11,456 bases of DNA from JACMLD01 sp039915085. GTDB lineage: Bacteria > Bacteroidota > Bacteroidia > Chitinophagales > Chitinophagaceae. Below, piece by piece: positions 1 to 6,387 of the stretch. The position numbers and the translations under genes were made by a program. The notes under the pieces are model-generated. The model was not told the DNA's origin. It saw only the letters and a program-made list of their open reading frames with translations, and did not search any database. Location: assembly GCA_039915085.1 (NCBI GenBank), contig JBDSOC010000051.1:1-11456 (forward strand). The letters run 5' to 3'. Each line of letters begins with the position of its first letter. The stretch's first letter is position 1.

Positions 1-123
1 TCTTTTTTATCGGGAAGTTTGATTAAAGAAATAGCAGCGGCCCATAATATGGAATGCCGTGAAATAGATGAAACAAAGTATACCTCAAATATTATTTTTA
101 TATTGAAACATGCACGCGCATAA
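1..123 (+). CDS. C-terminal fragment of an unidentified protein
   Basis: An open frame runs from the first base of the window to a TAA at 121-123, giving 40 residues; the start lies upstream. The tail has a helical stretch (SLIKEIAAAHNMECREID) followed by a beta-strand-like run (SNIIFILKHA). That pattern would suit the end of a small alpha/beta enzyme such as a SAM-dependent methyltransferase, but there is no diagnostic motif and this is only a guess. Its stop lies two bases before the start of the FAD oxidoreductase, so the two are almost certainly in one transcript and translationally coupled. This makes it a likely member of the same pigment operon. It could also be a different alpha/beta-fold enzyme. 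Confidence 0.6.
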   Translation, partial: SFLSGSLIKEIAAAHNMECREIDETKYTSNIIFILKHARA

Positions 124-125
124 GA

Positions 126-1634
126 ATGGAGAAATATGATATCATAATAATTGGAAGTGGCATGGGGGGCCTGGTTTGCGGAGATATACTCAGTCGCGAA
201 GGGTACAGGATATGCATACTGGAAAAAAATAAACAAATTGGCGGGTCCCTGCAAACTTATGCAAGAGATAAAGTAGTGTTTGATTCAGGCGTACATTATA
301 TAGGGGCATTGGGTAAAGGACAAAACCTTTACCAGGTTTTTAAATACCTTGGGCTGATGGACAAGCTGAAACTACAGCAGATGGATGAAGATGTATTTGA
401 TAAAATTATCATTGGTAATGACGAAAAAGAATATGTGTACGCGCAGGGGTATGAAAATTTTATCACCAAGCTGCTGGCTGATTTTCCGGAAGAAGAAAAA
501 GCGCTTCGTACTTATTGTGGTAAGATAAAAGAAGTATGCAATTGCTTTCCATTGTATAATTTACGTTCAGGCAGCGACAGCGAAAAGACAGCCATACTTG
601 ATATTAATACAAGATCATTTATAGAATCGGTTACGGATAATAAAAAATTGCAGGCCGTGCTGGCGGGCAATAATTATTTATATGCAGGAGAAGGAGATAA
701 GACCCCTTTTTATGTACATGCGCTTATATTAAACCACTACATAGAAAGTTCCTGGAAATGTGTGGATGGCGGTTCGCAGATCGGAAAAATTATGGCAAAG
801 AATATCCGTGAAAGAGGCGGCGAAATAAAAAGACATGCTGAAGTAAAGAAAATAGTGGAGGAAAACGGACGGATAGCCTTTGTGGAACTGGCAGACGGGA
901 AATGCATGTACGCTGATGTGTTTATCAGCAATATGCACCCGGTAAAAACGCTTGAAATGACAGATTCTCCTTTAATAAAAAATGTTTACCGTAAACGCTT
1001 AAAAGGCCTGCAGAATTCAGTGTCATCATTTATTGTAAACATTGTTTTTAAGAAAGGCACATTTAAATATTTCAGGCATAACTATTATTGCCATAAAGAA
1101 GGCTACGTTTGGGATATGACTGGTTATACAGAAGACAACTGGCCATTGGGTTATTGTGTTTTTATGCCTGCTGCTTCACGAAGCGATGAATACGCTGAAG
1201 GCATGACCCTGCTTACCTATATGCGGTATGAAGAAGTAAAAGAATGGGAGCATACCTTTAATACGGTTTCGGCAGTCAACAACCGTGGTGAAACCTATGA
1301 AGCATTCAAAAAAAGAAAGGCAGAAAAATTAGTTGATGAAGCGGAGAAAAAATTTCCGGGACTGAAAGATTGTATTTATTCTTATTATAGTTCCACCCCG
1401 CTTTCTTTCAGGGATTATATTGGTAATGATGACGGGTCCATGTATGGTATTATGAAAGATTATAAAGATCCGTTAAAGACATTTATTTCTCCGCGTACTA
1501 AACTGCCCAATCTTTATCTGACCGGGCAGAACCTGAACCTGCACGGCGTACTGGGTGCAGCCATGAGCGGTATAATAACCAGTATGGCCATTATGGGTAA
1601 CGACAGTATTATTGAAAAAATCAGAAATGCTTAA
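126..1634 (+). CDS. CrtI/retinol-saturase-like FAD-dependent oxidoreductase
   Basis: This is a 502-residue flavoprotein of the phytoene desaturase / all-trans-retinol 13,14-reductase superfamily. The N-terminus carries the dinucleotide-binding fold: GSGMGG at residues 10-15 after a hydrophobic strand, an acidic strand end at E33 (ICILEK), and the IGGSLQTY segment that follows in this family. The C-terminus has the second FAD-contacting motif, LYLTGQNLNLHGVLGAAMSG, at about residues 463-482. The length is normal for the family and the gene is intact. Members oxidise or reduce conjugated polyenes at membranes. In this cluster it may adjust the saturation of the polyene or modify the ring, but no substrate can be read from the sequence. 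It starts 2 bp after the previous stop and its last 8 bp overlap the C45 gene, so it is a central member of a tight operon. Confidence 0.9.
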   Translation: MEKYDIIIIGSGMGGLVCGDILSREGYRICILEKNKQIGGSLQTYARDKVVFDSGVHYIGALGKGQNLYQVFKYLGLMDKLKLQQMDEDVFDKIIIGNDEKEYVYAQGYENFITKLLADFPEEEKALRTYCGKIKEVCNCFPLYNLRSGSDSEKTAILDINTRSFIESVTDNKKLQAVLAGNNYLYAGEGDKTPFYVHALILNHYIESSWKCVDGGSQIGKIMAKNIRERGGEIKRHAEVKKIVEENGRIAFVELADGKCMYADVFISNMHPVKTLEMTDSPLIKNVYRKRLKGLQNSVSSFIVNIVFKKGTFKYFRHNYYCHKEGYVWDMTGYTEDNWPLGYCVFMPAASRSDEYAEGMTLLTYMRYEEVKEWEHTFNTVSAVNNRGETYEAFKKRKAEKLVDEAEKKFPGLKDCIYSYYSSTPLSFRDYIGNDDGSMYGIMKDYKDPLKTFISPRTKLPNLYLTGQNLNLHGVLGAAMSGIITSMAIMGNDSIIEKIRNA

Positions 1635-3294
1635 AAAGAATAAATTCAGGAGACGGTTATTAAATACGTTTCTCATAATTATTGGTTTATTATTAATTGG
1701 GTTTGTATGGCTGGCTATTATAGCCCATGTAAATCCGCCGCAGCCCGCAGATACCAGCAGCCTGCAGTTAAAACGTATTGAGCCGTCGCCAGGATTATAT
1801 ACAATTAAAAACAACTGGTTCCGTAAAAGCAACAGCGGTTTGTACGAGCTCTATACAGAAGGCACGCCATATGAACGCGGTGTTATAAATGGAAAACTTA
1901 CAGAAGAGCTGGTACAACGGCAGGAAGATCATTTTAACGAGCAGATCAATAAAATGATTCCTTCAAATTTTTACCGGCATTTCCTCAAATATTTTATAGG
2001 ATGGTTTAACCGGCATTTAACTGATAATGTAACAGAAGAATACAAGGAAGAAATTTATGGAATATCAAATGCTGCTTCTGATAAATATGATTATATCGGT
2101 TCCAATTACCAGCGTATTCTAAATTATCATGCAGCACATGATATTGGCCATGCATTGCAAAGTATGGCGCTGGTGGGGTGTACCTCCTTTGGTACCTGGG
2201 GTGCTGCAAAAGACAGCAATATGATCATTGGCCGCAATTTTGATTTTTATGTGGGCGATAAATTTGCAGAAGATAAAATAGTAGCTTTTTTTAATCCTTC
2301 TGAAGGCTATAAATTTATGACAGTTACCTGGGGTGGTTTTATTGGTGCTGTATCAGGTATGAATGACCAGGGACTAACGGTAACCATCAACGCAGATAAA
2401 ACAAGCTTGCCCTCCGCATCTGCTACACCGGTTTCACTGGTAGCACGTGAAATACTGCAATATGCAAAAAATACAAGGGAAGCACTGGAAATTGCAAAAA
2501 AGAGAAAAATGTTTGTGTCTGAATCTTTTTTAGTAGGCTCCGCAGCAGATAATAAAGCCATCATTATAGAAAAAACACCCGAACAACTGGATGTATATGA
2601 TCCGCAAAAAAAATACATTGTATGCGCCAATCATTTTCAAAGCAATGAACTGGCAAAAAGTGCTGCTAACCTGGAGCAGGTAAAAGAAAGCGCTTCTGAG
2701 TACCGCTATAAAAGAGTGATGGAATTGCTGGATACCAGCGGAACAAACACGGTAAAAAAAACGGTGGCCCTGCTGAGAAACAGGCGGGGATTACACGATA
2801 GTGATATAGGTATGGGTAATGAGAGAGCCATTAACCAGTTAATTGCGCATCATTCCATCGTGTTTGAACCAAAAAAATTATTGGTGTGGGTATCAACCTC
2901 TCCCTGGCAACTCGGACAATATGTTGCTTATGATTTGCATAAAATATTTGCCTTGCACGGGTTAAAGGAAAATAAAGAGATCTGCGAAACGGACTTAAAT
3001 ATACCAGCAGATAGTTTCCTGCTGAGTAATGAGTATAAAAACTTCTCACTTTTCAGGAGTTATAAACAACGCATTGCAGACGGAGGCTCAATAAATCCAG
3101 ATAGCCTTATCATAAGTAATCCGGAATATTACCATACCTATGTAATTGCCGGAGATTACCTGTACAAACAAAAAAAGTTTGATCAGGCATTGTCTTATTA
3201 TGAAACAGCACTCACAAAAATAATTGCAACAAAAAAAGAAGAAGACCATATTAAAGCACAGATTGCCAAATGTATTAAAAAAACAAGTTCCTGA
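1627..3294 (+). CDS. Membrane-anchored C45-family Ntn acyltransferase/hydrolase with C-terminal TPR
   Basis: The protein has 555 residues from ATG 1627; an in-frame TTG at 1612 would add five. A basic N-terminus (KKNKFRRR) is followed by a hydrophobic helix at about residues 12-33, so the bulk probably lies in the periplasm as a type II anchored protein. The catalytic core resembles peptidase family C45 (acyl-CoA:6-aminopenicillanate acyltransferase type). A Gly184-Cys185 junction (VGCTSFG) would expose Cys185 as N-terminal nucleophile after self-cleavage. It is followed by GRNFDF and GMNDQGLTV, both typical of the family. The C-terminus (about residues 500-533) reads as one TPR unit (YLYKQKKFDQALSYYETAL). 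Known members form or break amide bonds using an acyl donor. Here it may transfer an acyl chain such as the aryl-polyene, which is inference. It overlaps the upstream gene by 8 bp and ends 2 bp before acpS. Confidence 0.85.
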   Translation: MLKKNKFRRRLLNTFLIIIGLLLIGFVWLAIIAHVNPPQPADTSSLQLKRIEPSPGLYTIKNNWFRKSNSGLYELYTEGTPYERGVINGKLTEELVQRQEDHFNEQINKMIPSNFYRHFLKYFIGWFNRHLTDNVTEEYKEEIYGISNAASDKYDYIGSNYQRILNYHAAHDIGHALQSMALVGCTSFGTWGAAKDSNMIIGRNFDFYVGDKFAEDKIVAFFNPSEGYKFMTVTWGGFIGAVSGMNDQGLTVTINADKTSLPSASATPVSLVAREILQYAKNTREALEIAKKRKMFVSESFLVGSAADNKAIIIEKTPEQLDVYDPQKKYIVCANHFQSNELAKSAANLEQVKESASEYRYKRVMELLDTSGTNTVKKTVALLRNRRGLHDSDIGMGNERAINQLIAHHSIVFEPKKLLVWVSTSPWQLGQYVAYDLHKIFALHGLKENKEICETDLNIPADSFLLSNEYKNFSLFRSYKQRIADGGSINPDSLIISNPEYYHTYVIAGDYLYKQKKFDQALSYYETALTKIIATKKEEDHIKAQIAKCIKKTSS

Positions 3295-3296
3295 TT

Positions 3297-3671
3297 ATGA
3301 TAACCGGTATTGGTATAGATATGGTAGAAGTGGAGCGGATTGCTGAAAAAATCAGTAAGGAACAAGGTTTTCGCGAACTTGTTTTTTCATGCAACGAAAT
3401 TATTTTTTGCAATGACAAAGCCAATAAATACCAGCATTATGCAGCACGCTTTGCAGCCAAGGAAGCTTTTTTTAAGGCGATTGGTACCGGCTGGACAAAT
3501 GGTACTGCCTTTAATGAAATTGAGATTGCCCATGATGAAAATGGAAAACCAATATTGCTTTTAACAGGTACAACTGCGGTTACTATGATGCAAAAGGGTA
3601 TTGGTACTATTTCGGTTTCATTATCTCACGTAAAAACAATGGCAACCGCGGTGGTCATTATAGAAGTTTAA
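3297..3671 (+). CDS. acpS: AcpS-type 4'-phosphopantetheinyl transferase (holo-ACP synthase)
   Basis: This enzyme moves the phosphopantetheine arm of CoA to the serine of an acyl carrier protein. At 124 residues it is almost exactly the size of E. coli AcpS. The two family signatures are clear. The N-terminal GIGIDMVEVERI holds the Mg-binding Asp8, and RFAAKEAFFKAIGTG at residues 51-65 holds Glu56 and Lys55. The C-terminal VSLSHVKTMATAVVI matches the final strand with its conserved SxSH. It starts 2 bp after the C45 stop, so it is co-translated with the left operon. The obvious client is the cluster's own ACP (10465-10722). Whether this is the cell's only AcpS or a dedicated second copy cannot be told from one window. 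Confidence 0.93.
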   Translation: MITGIGIDMVEVERIAEKISKEQGFRELVFSCNEIIFCNDKANKYQHYAARFAAKEAFFKAIGTGWTNGTAFNEIEIAHDENGKPILLLTGTTAVTMMQKGIGTISVSLSHVKTMATAVVIIEV

Positions 3672-3740
3672 GTCGCAATGCGGCTGATGTCCTCTTCTGA
3701 CCGCCGGTTACTGAGCATATTACTGTACGAATAGAGAAAG

Positions 3741-3752
3741 TATTTACTTTTA
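3741..3752 (+). promoter_or_regulatory. Weak Bacteroidota -7 promoter candidate
   Basis: In the 97 bp gap between acpS and the ligase gene, TACTTTTA at 3745-3752 matches the Bacteroidota -7 box TAnnTTTG at all but the last base. It would start transcription about 10 bases before ATG 3769. No clear -33 TTG is found at the usual distance upstream. The ligase may therefore simply be read through from the left operon. Confidence 0.25.
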
Positions 3753-3768
3753 CGATTACAAATACACA

Positions 3769-5058
3769 ATGACTTATTCAACACAAACAGCCTGGCAATC
3801 AAAAGAGCAAATTAAAAAGTTGCAGGAAGAGAAGCTGCAGGAAACGCTTTCTTACCTGCAAATTTCTCCCTTCTACAGGCAATTGTTTGCAGATCACAAA
3901 ATAGATTGTACAACTATCAAAAGTCTGGCAGATTTACAACAGGTACCGGTAACCACCAAAGAAGATCTGCAGCAGCGCAACGATGATTTTTTATGCGTAC
4001 CTAAAAATAAAATCATTGAGTATACTTCTACTTCGGGTACACTGGGCAGCCCCGTAACTGTTGCGCTTACAGAAAATGATTTGCAAAGGCTGGCTTTTAA
4101 TGAATACAGTTCTTTTTTATGTGCGGATGGCAAACCCGATGATATTTACCAGCTGATGCTTACGCTCGACAGGCAGTTCATGGCTGGCATGGCCTACTAC
4201 GCAGGTATACGCAAAATGGGTGCGGGTATTATACGTATTGGTCCTGGTGTGCCTTCTTTGCAATGGCAAACCATTCAGCGCATACAACCAACCGCTATCG
4301 TGGGCGTTCCTTCCTTTATTCTTAAGCTGATCCAGTATGCAGGTGAGCATAATATTGACATCAATAACAGTTCAGTTAAAAAAGCAATTTGCATTGGAGA
4401 GAATATCCGCAATACAGATTTTACATTTAACATACTGGGTAAAAAAATTACTGAAGCATGGAATATTAAATTGTATTCTACTTATGCCAGTACAGAAATG
4501 CAAACGGCCTTTACTGAATGCGGTGCGGGTAAGGGTGGTCACCACAATCCTGATTTACTGATAATAGAATTGTTGAACGAAAAAAATGAAGCAGTACTGC
4601 CCGGTGAAGCGGGCGAAGTAACCATTACCACGCTTGGCGTGGAGGCAATGCCGTTATTGCGTTATAAAACAGGTGATATATGTATGTATATGGATGATAC
4701 CTGCAGTTGCGGCCGCAATACATTGCGCCTGTCACCGGTACTCGGCCGAAAAAAGCAGATGATAAAATACAAGGGCACTACATTGTACCCGCCGGCACTT
4801 TTCGATTTACTGAATGAAATGGAAGAGGTGATTGACTATGTAGCTGAAGTATACAGCAATGACATTGGTATGGATGAGGTGTTGCTGCACCTGTTGCCTG
4901 CACATAACAACGAAGAAACCGATCGCCGCATACGCGCCTATTTACAAGCGAGGTTAAGGGTTAGTCCGCACGTAACCTATATCAATGCCGCAGACATGCA
5001 AAAATTACAATTTCCGGAAGGGGGCAGAAAACCAATAAAATTTATTGATAAGCGATAA
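3769..5058 (+). CDS. PaaK-like adenylate-forming ligase (aryl acid activation)
   Basis: This 429-residue enzyme belongs to the phenylacetate-CoA ligase branch of the ANL superfamily. It activates a carboxylic acid with ATP as an acyl-adenylate and passes it to CoA or a carrier thiol. Visible motifs in order are the phosphate-binding loop YTSTSGTLGSP (residues 85-95), STYASTEM (237-244), YKTGDI with Asp303 (299-304), the hinge region GRKKQMIKYKG (326-336), and lysines 421 and 424 near the C-terminus, one of which probably serves as the catalytic Lys. C312 and C314 form the CxCGR pattern often seen in PaaK relatives. Length is normal. With an ammonia-lyase 1.3 kb downstream, the likely substrate is 4-hydroxycinnamate, loaded as the starter of the aryl-polyene. 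That choice is inferred from context. An exact start is supported by an A-rich leader. Confidence 0.88.
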   Translation: MTYSTQTAWQSKEQIKKLQEEKLQETLSYLQISPFYRQLFADHKIDCTTIKSLADLQQVPVTTKEDLQQRNDDFLCVPKNKIIEYTSTSGTLGSPVTVALTENDLQRLAFNEYSSFLCADGKPDDIYQLMLTLDRQFMAGMAYYAGIRKMGAGIIRIGPGVPSLQWQTIQRIQPTAIVGVPSFILKLIQYAGEHNIDINNSSVKKAICIGENIRNTDFTFNILGKKITEAWNIKLYSTYASTEMQTAFTECGAGKGGHHNPDLLIIELLNEKNEAVLPGEAGEVTITTLGVEAMPLLRYKTGDICMYMDDTCSCGRNTLRLSPVLGRKKQMIKYKGTTLYPPALFDLLNEMEEVIDYVAEVYSNDIGMDEVLLHLLPAHNNEETDRRIRAYLQARLRVSPHVTYINAADMQKLQFPEGGRKPIKFIDKR

Positions 5059-5060
5059 AG

Positions 5061-5228
5061 TCTGAACCGGGATTTTGGGATTGGGAGATGTCTTTTGTGC
5101 CAGTCCTGAAAGGGCGTGATATGCAGCGATGGGTGCAACCCATCGTGGTAAAAGCAAGAGGATTAATGCAGCCCTGAAGGGGCGTAATAAACAACGACCG
5201 GGACGGCCCTTCGGCCCTACAAAACCAC
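5061..5228 (+). repeat. Dispersed palindromic repeat, copy 1
   Basis: This 168 bp element begins two bases after the ligase stop and is repeated in the same orientation at 6116-6284. By eye about a dozen bases differ, including one single-base indel. It contains a perfect 19-base inverted repeat, CGATGGGTGCAACCCATCG (5127-5145, 8-base arms, 3-base loop). Smaller GC-rich palindromes follow: GCCCTGAAGGGGC at 5171-5183 and GGCCCTTCGGCC at about 5205-5216. It has no coding capacity. Such CCCTGAAGGGGC / GGGTGCAACCC repeats are, as I recall, widespread in Bacteroidota intergenic regions and resemble REP-type or non-autonomous elements. In RNA the hairpins could act as a weak terminator or 3'-end stabiliser. 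Confidence 0.9.
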
Positions 5229-5260
5229 CCGGATAAATTCCTCAAAAAAATATTTTACAT

Positions 5261-5778
5261 ATGGCATATATTATGGTAGATATTGAAAGCGACGGACCAA
5301 TCCCGGGCGATTATTCAATGGTTTCTTTTGGAGCGGTTGTAGTTAACGGACAATTGATAAAACTTTCTATGGTAAACTAAAACCCATTTCAAAAATTTTT
5401 ATCCCTGAAGCATTGGCTGTTGCGGATCACACACGTGAAGAAGTACTGAATTTTGATGATCCTAAGCAGGTGATGGAAGATTTTCAAACCTGGATAAAAA
5501 AAGTCTGTGCAGACAAACCTATTTTCATCAGTAATAACAATGGTTTCGACTGGATGTTTATCTGTTGGTATTTTTATCATTTTACGGGCAGCAATCCTTT
5601 CGGTTACAGCTCTCAAAACCTGGGAAGTTTATACAAGGGAATAGTAAAGGATACCTTCAAAAACTTTAAACATTTAAGAAAGACAACGCATACTCATAAC
5701 CCGGTAGATGATGCAAAAGGTAATGCAGAGGCACTGCTGGTTATGCAAAAAGAACCCGGGTTAAAAATTAAATTCTGA
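5261..5778 (+). pseudogene. DEDDh 3'-5' exonuclease (Rv2179c-like), broken by a one-base frameshift
   Basis: Reading from ATG 5261 gives MAYIMVDIESDGPIPG with the DxE metal-binding motif, then 39 residues in all before TAA at 5378-5380. The same protein clearly continues in another frame, with KTFYGKLKPISKIFIPEAL upstream of the frame that runs to TGA 5776-5778. That part holds NNNGFDWMF (exoII-like) and the HNPVDDAKGNAEAL segment, whose His and Asp fit the DEDDh exoIII motif. The shift lies within about 5350-5367. One extra base, for example a G in CAATTGATAAAAC giving Gln-Leu-Asp-Lys, would restore a 172-residue protein. The closest family is the 3'-5' exoribonuclease Rv2179c type. It sits between two repeat copies, with the next gene 4 bp downstream. 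It may be a pseudogene, a sequencing error, or less likely a recoded gene. Confidence 0.8.
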
Positions 5779-5782
5779 TGAT

Positions 5783-6109
5783 ATGTCTTACTCAGTAAAA
5801 AAACATGAAGTCATTACTTATCCGCCGGAGGAGTTAAGAAAATTTGTAGTGTTTACATATGAGTGGATAGATAATTTAAATTTTACATTGCCTGCTGCAC
5901 TGTTTGTATCCAATGCGGATGAATACATCCAGGTTGCCAAAGAACGTTTTTTAGCAGCAGGCTGGGATGGGGATGGTGACATAGCATTAATGTGGGTGCC
6001 ACCATTTATGTGCAGAGATTTTAAAATGGGAGATCTTAGCATGGGCATAACTATGTGGCATGTAAAGCAAACAGAGGATGGGACATCTTTTCTGCTTTCT
6101 CCTGTCTGA
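5783..6109 (+). CDS. Hypothetical 108-residue protein
   Basis: I do not recognise this family. The 108-residue product has no signal peptide or membrane helix. It is rich in aromatic residues and has an acidic GWDGDGDIALMWVPPF stretch near residues 68-83 and a C-terminal WHVKQTEDGTSFLLSP segment. The mix suggests a small soluble alpha/beta domain. It starts 4 bp after the exonuclease frame ends, so the two were probably co-expressed as a pair. Its stop codon lies in a TCTGAACCA unit that is repeated 10 bp later at the start of repeat copy 2. It has no visible tie to pigment synthesis. The reading frame is intact and starts at a clear ATG, so a real gene is likely. Confidence 0.65.
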   Translation: MSYSVKKHEVITYPPEELRKFVVFTYEWIDNLNFTLPAALFVSNADEYIQVAKERFLAAGWDGDGDIALMWVPPFMCRDFKMGDLSMGITMWHVKQTEDGTSFLLSPV

Positions 6110-6115
6110 ACCATT

Positions 6116-6284
6116 TCTGAACCAGGATTTTGGAATTAGGAGATGTCTTTTGTGCCAGTCCTGAAAGGACGTGATATATCAGCGATGGGTGCAACCCATC
6201 GTGGTTAAAGCAAGAGGATTGATGCAGCCCTGAAGGGGCGTAATAAACAACGACTGGTACGGCCCTTCGGCCCTATACAACCAC
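6116..6284 (+). repeat. Dispersed palindromic repeat, copy 2
   Basis: This second copy of the 5061-5228 element is in the same orientation, 1055 bp downstream. It carries the same 19-base palindrome at 6183-6201 and the same GCCCTGAAGGGGC and GGCCCTTCGGCC palindromes. It begins just 6 bp after the stop of the 108-residue gene. A short TCTGAACCA occurs at 6106-6114 and again at 6116-6124, giving a partial tandem duplication at the left edge. With copy 1 it brackets the exonuclease and hypothetical gene. Confidence 0.9.
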
Positions 6285-6353
6285 TCCCAACCTGGCCTCC
6301 AACCGCATTTAACACCCTTCCGCAATCAAAATAAATATATGCTTGGTTTATAT

Positions 6354-6361
6354 TATTTTTG
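6354..6361 (+). promoter_or_regulatory. Candidate Bacteroidota -7 box upstream of the ammonia-lyase
   Basis: TATTTTTG at 6354-6361 matches the Bacteroidota -7 consensus TAnnTTTG exactly. Transcription would begin near 6367, about 20 bases before ATG 6388. The usual -33 TTG is not at the expected spacing; a TTG at 6343-6345 is too close. A promoter here would make sense because the repeats separate this gene from the left operon. Confidence 0.35.
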
Positions 6362-6387
6362 GTGCTCTCAACCTTACAAATAGTTTT

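Noticed and set aside
1612..1626. TTG start for the C45 gene
   Set aside because: ATG 1627 lies five codons later in the same frame, gives a short overlap with the previous gene typical of coupling, and keeps the basic N-terminus and anchor helix.
1473..1832. Minus-strand open frame of 119 codons opposite the oxidoreductase/C45 junction
   Set aside because: It lies opposite two well-supported genes, has no motif, and is low-complexity in the way shadow frames usually are.
5355..5365. Programmed -1 frameshift in the exonuclease
   Set aside because: The AAAA run is short, there is no classic X XXY YYZ heptamer, and no downstream stem-loop or pseudoknot was noticed, so a plain one-base deletion or sequencing error is simpler.
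5061..6284. The two repeats as a CRISPR array or insertion-sequence ends
   Set aside because: There are only two copies, about 1 kb apart, in direct orientation, with genes rather than spacers between them and no transposase frame inside.
6343..6387. TTG start for the ammonia-lyase
   Set aside because: The extra 15 residues do not look like family sequence and would overlap the TATTTTTG -7 box; ATG 6388 begins where family members begin.
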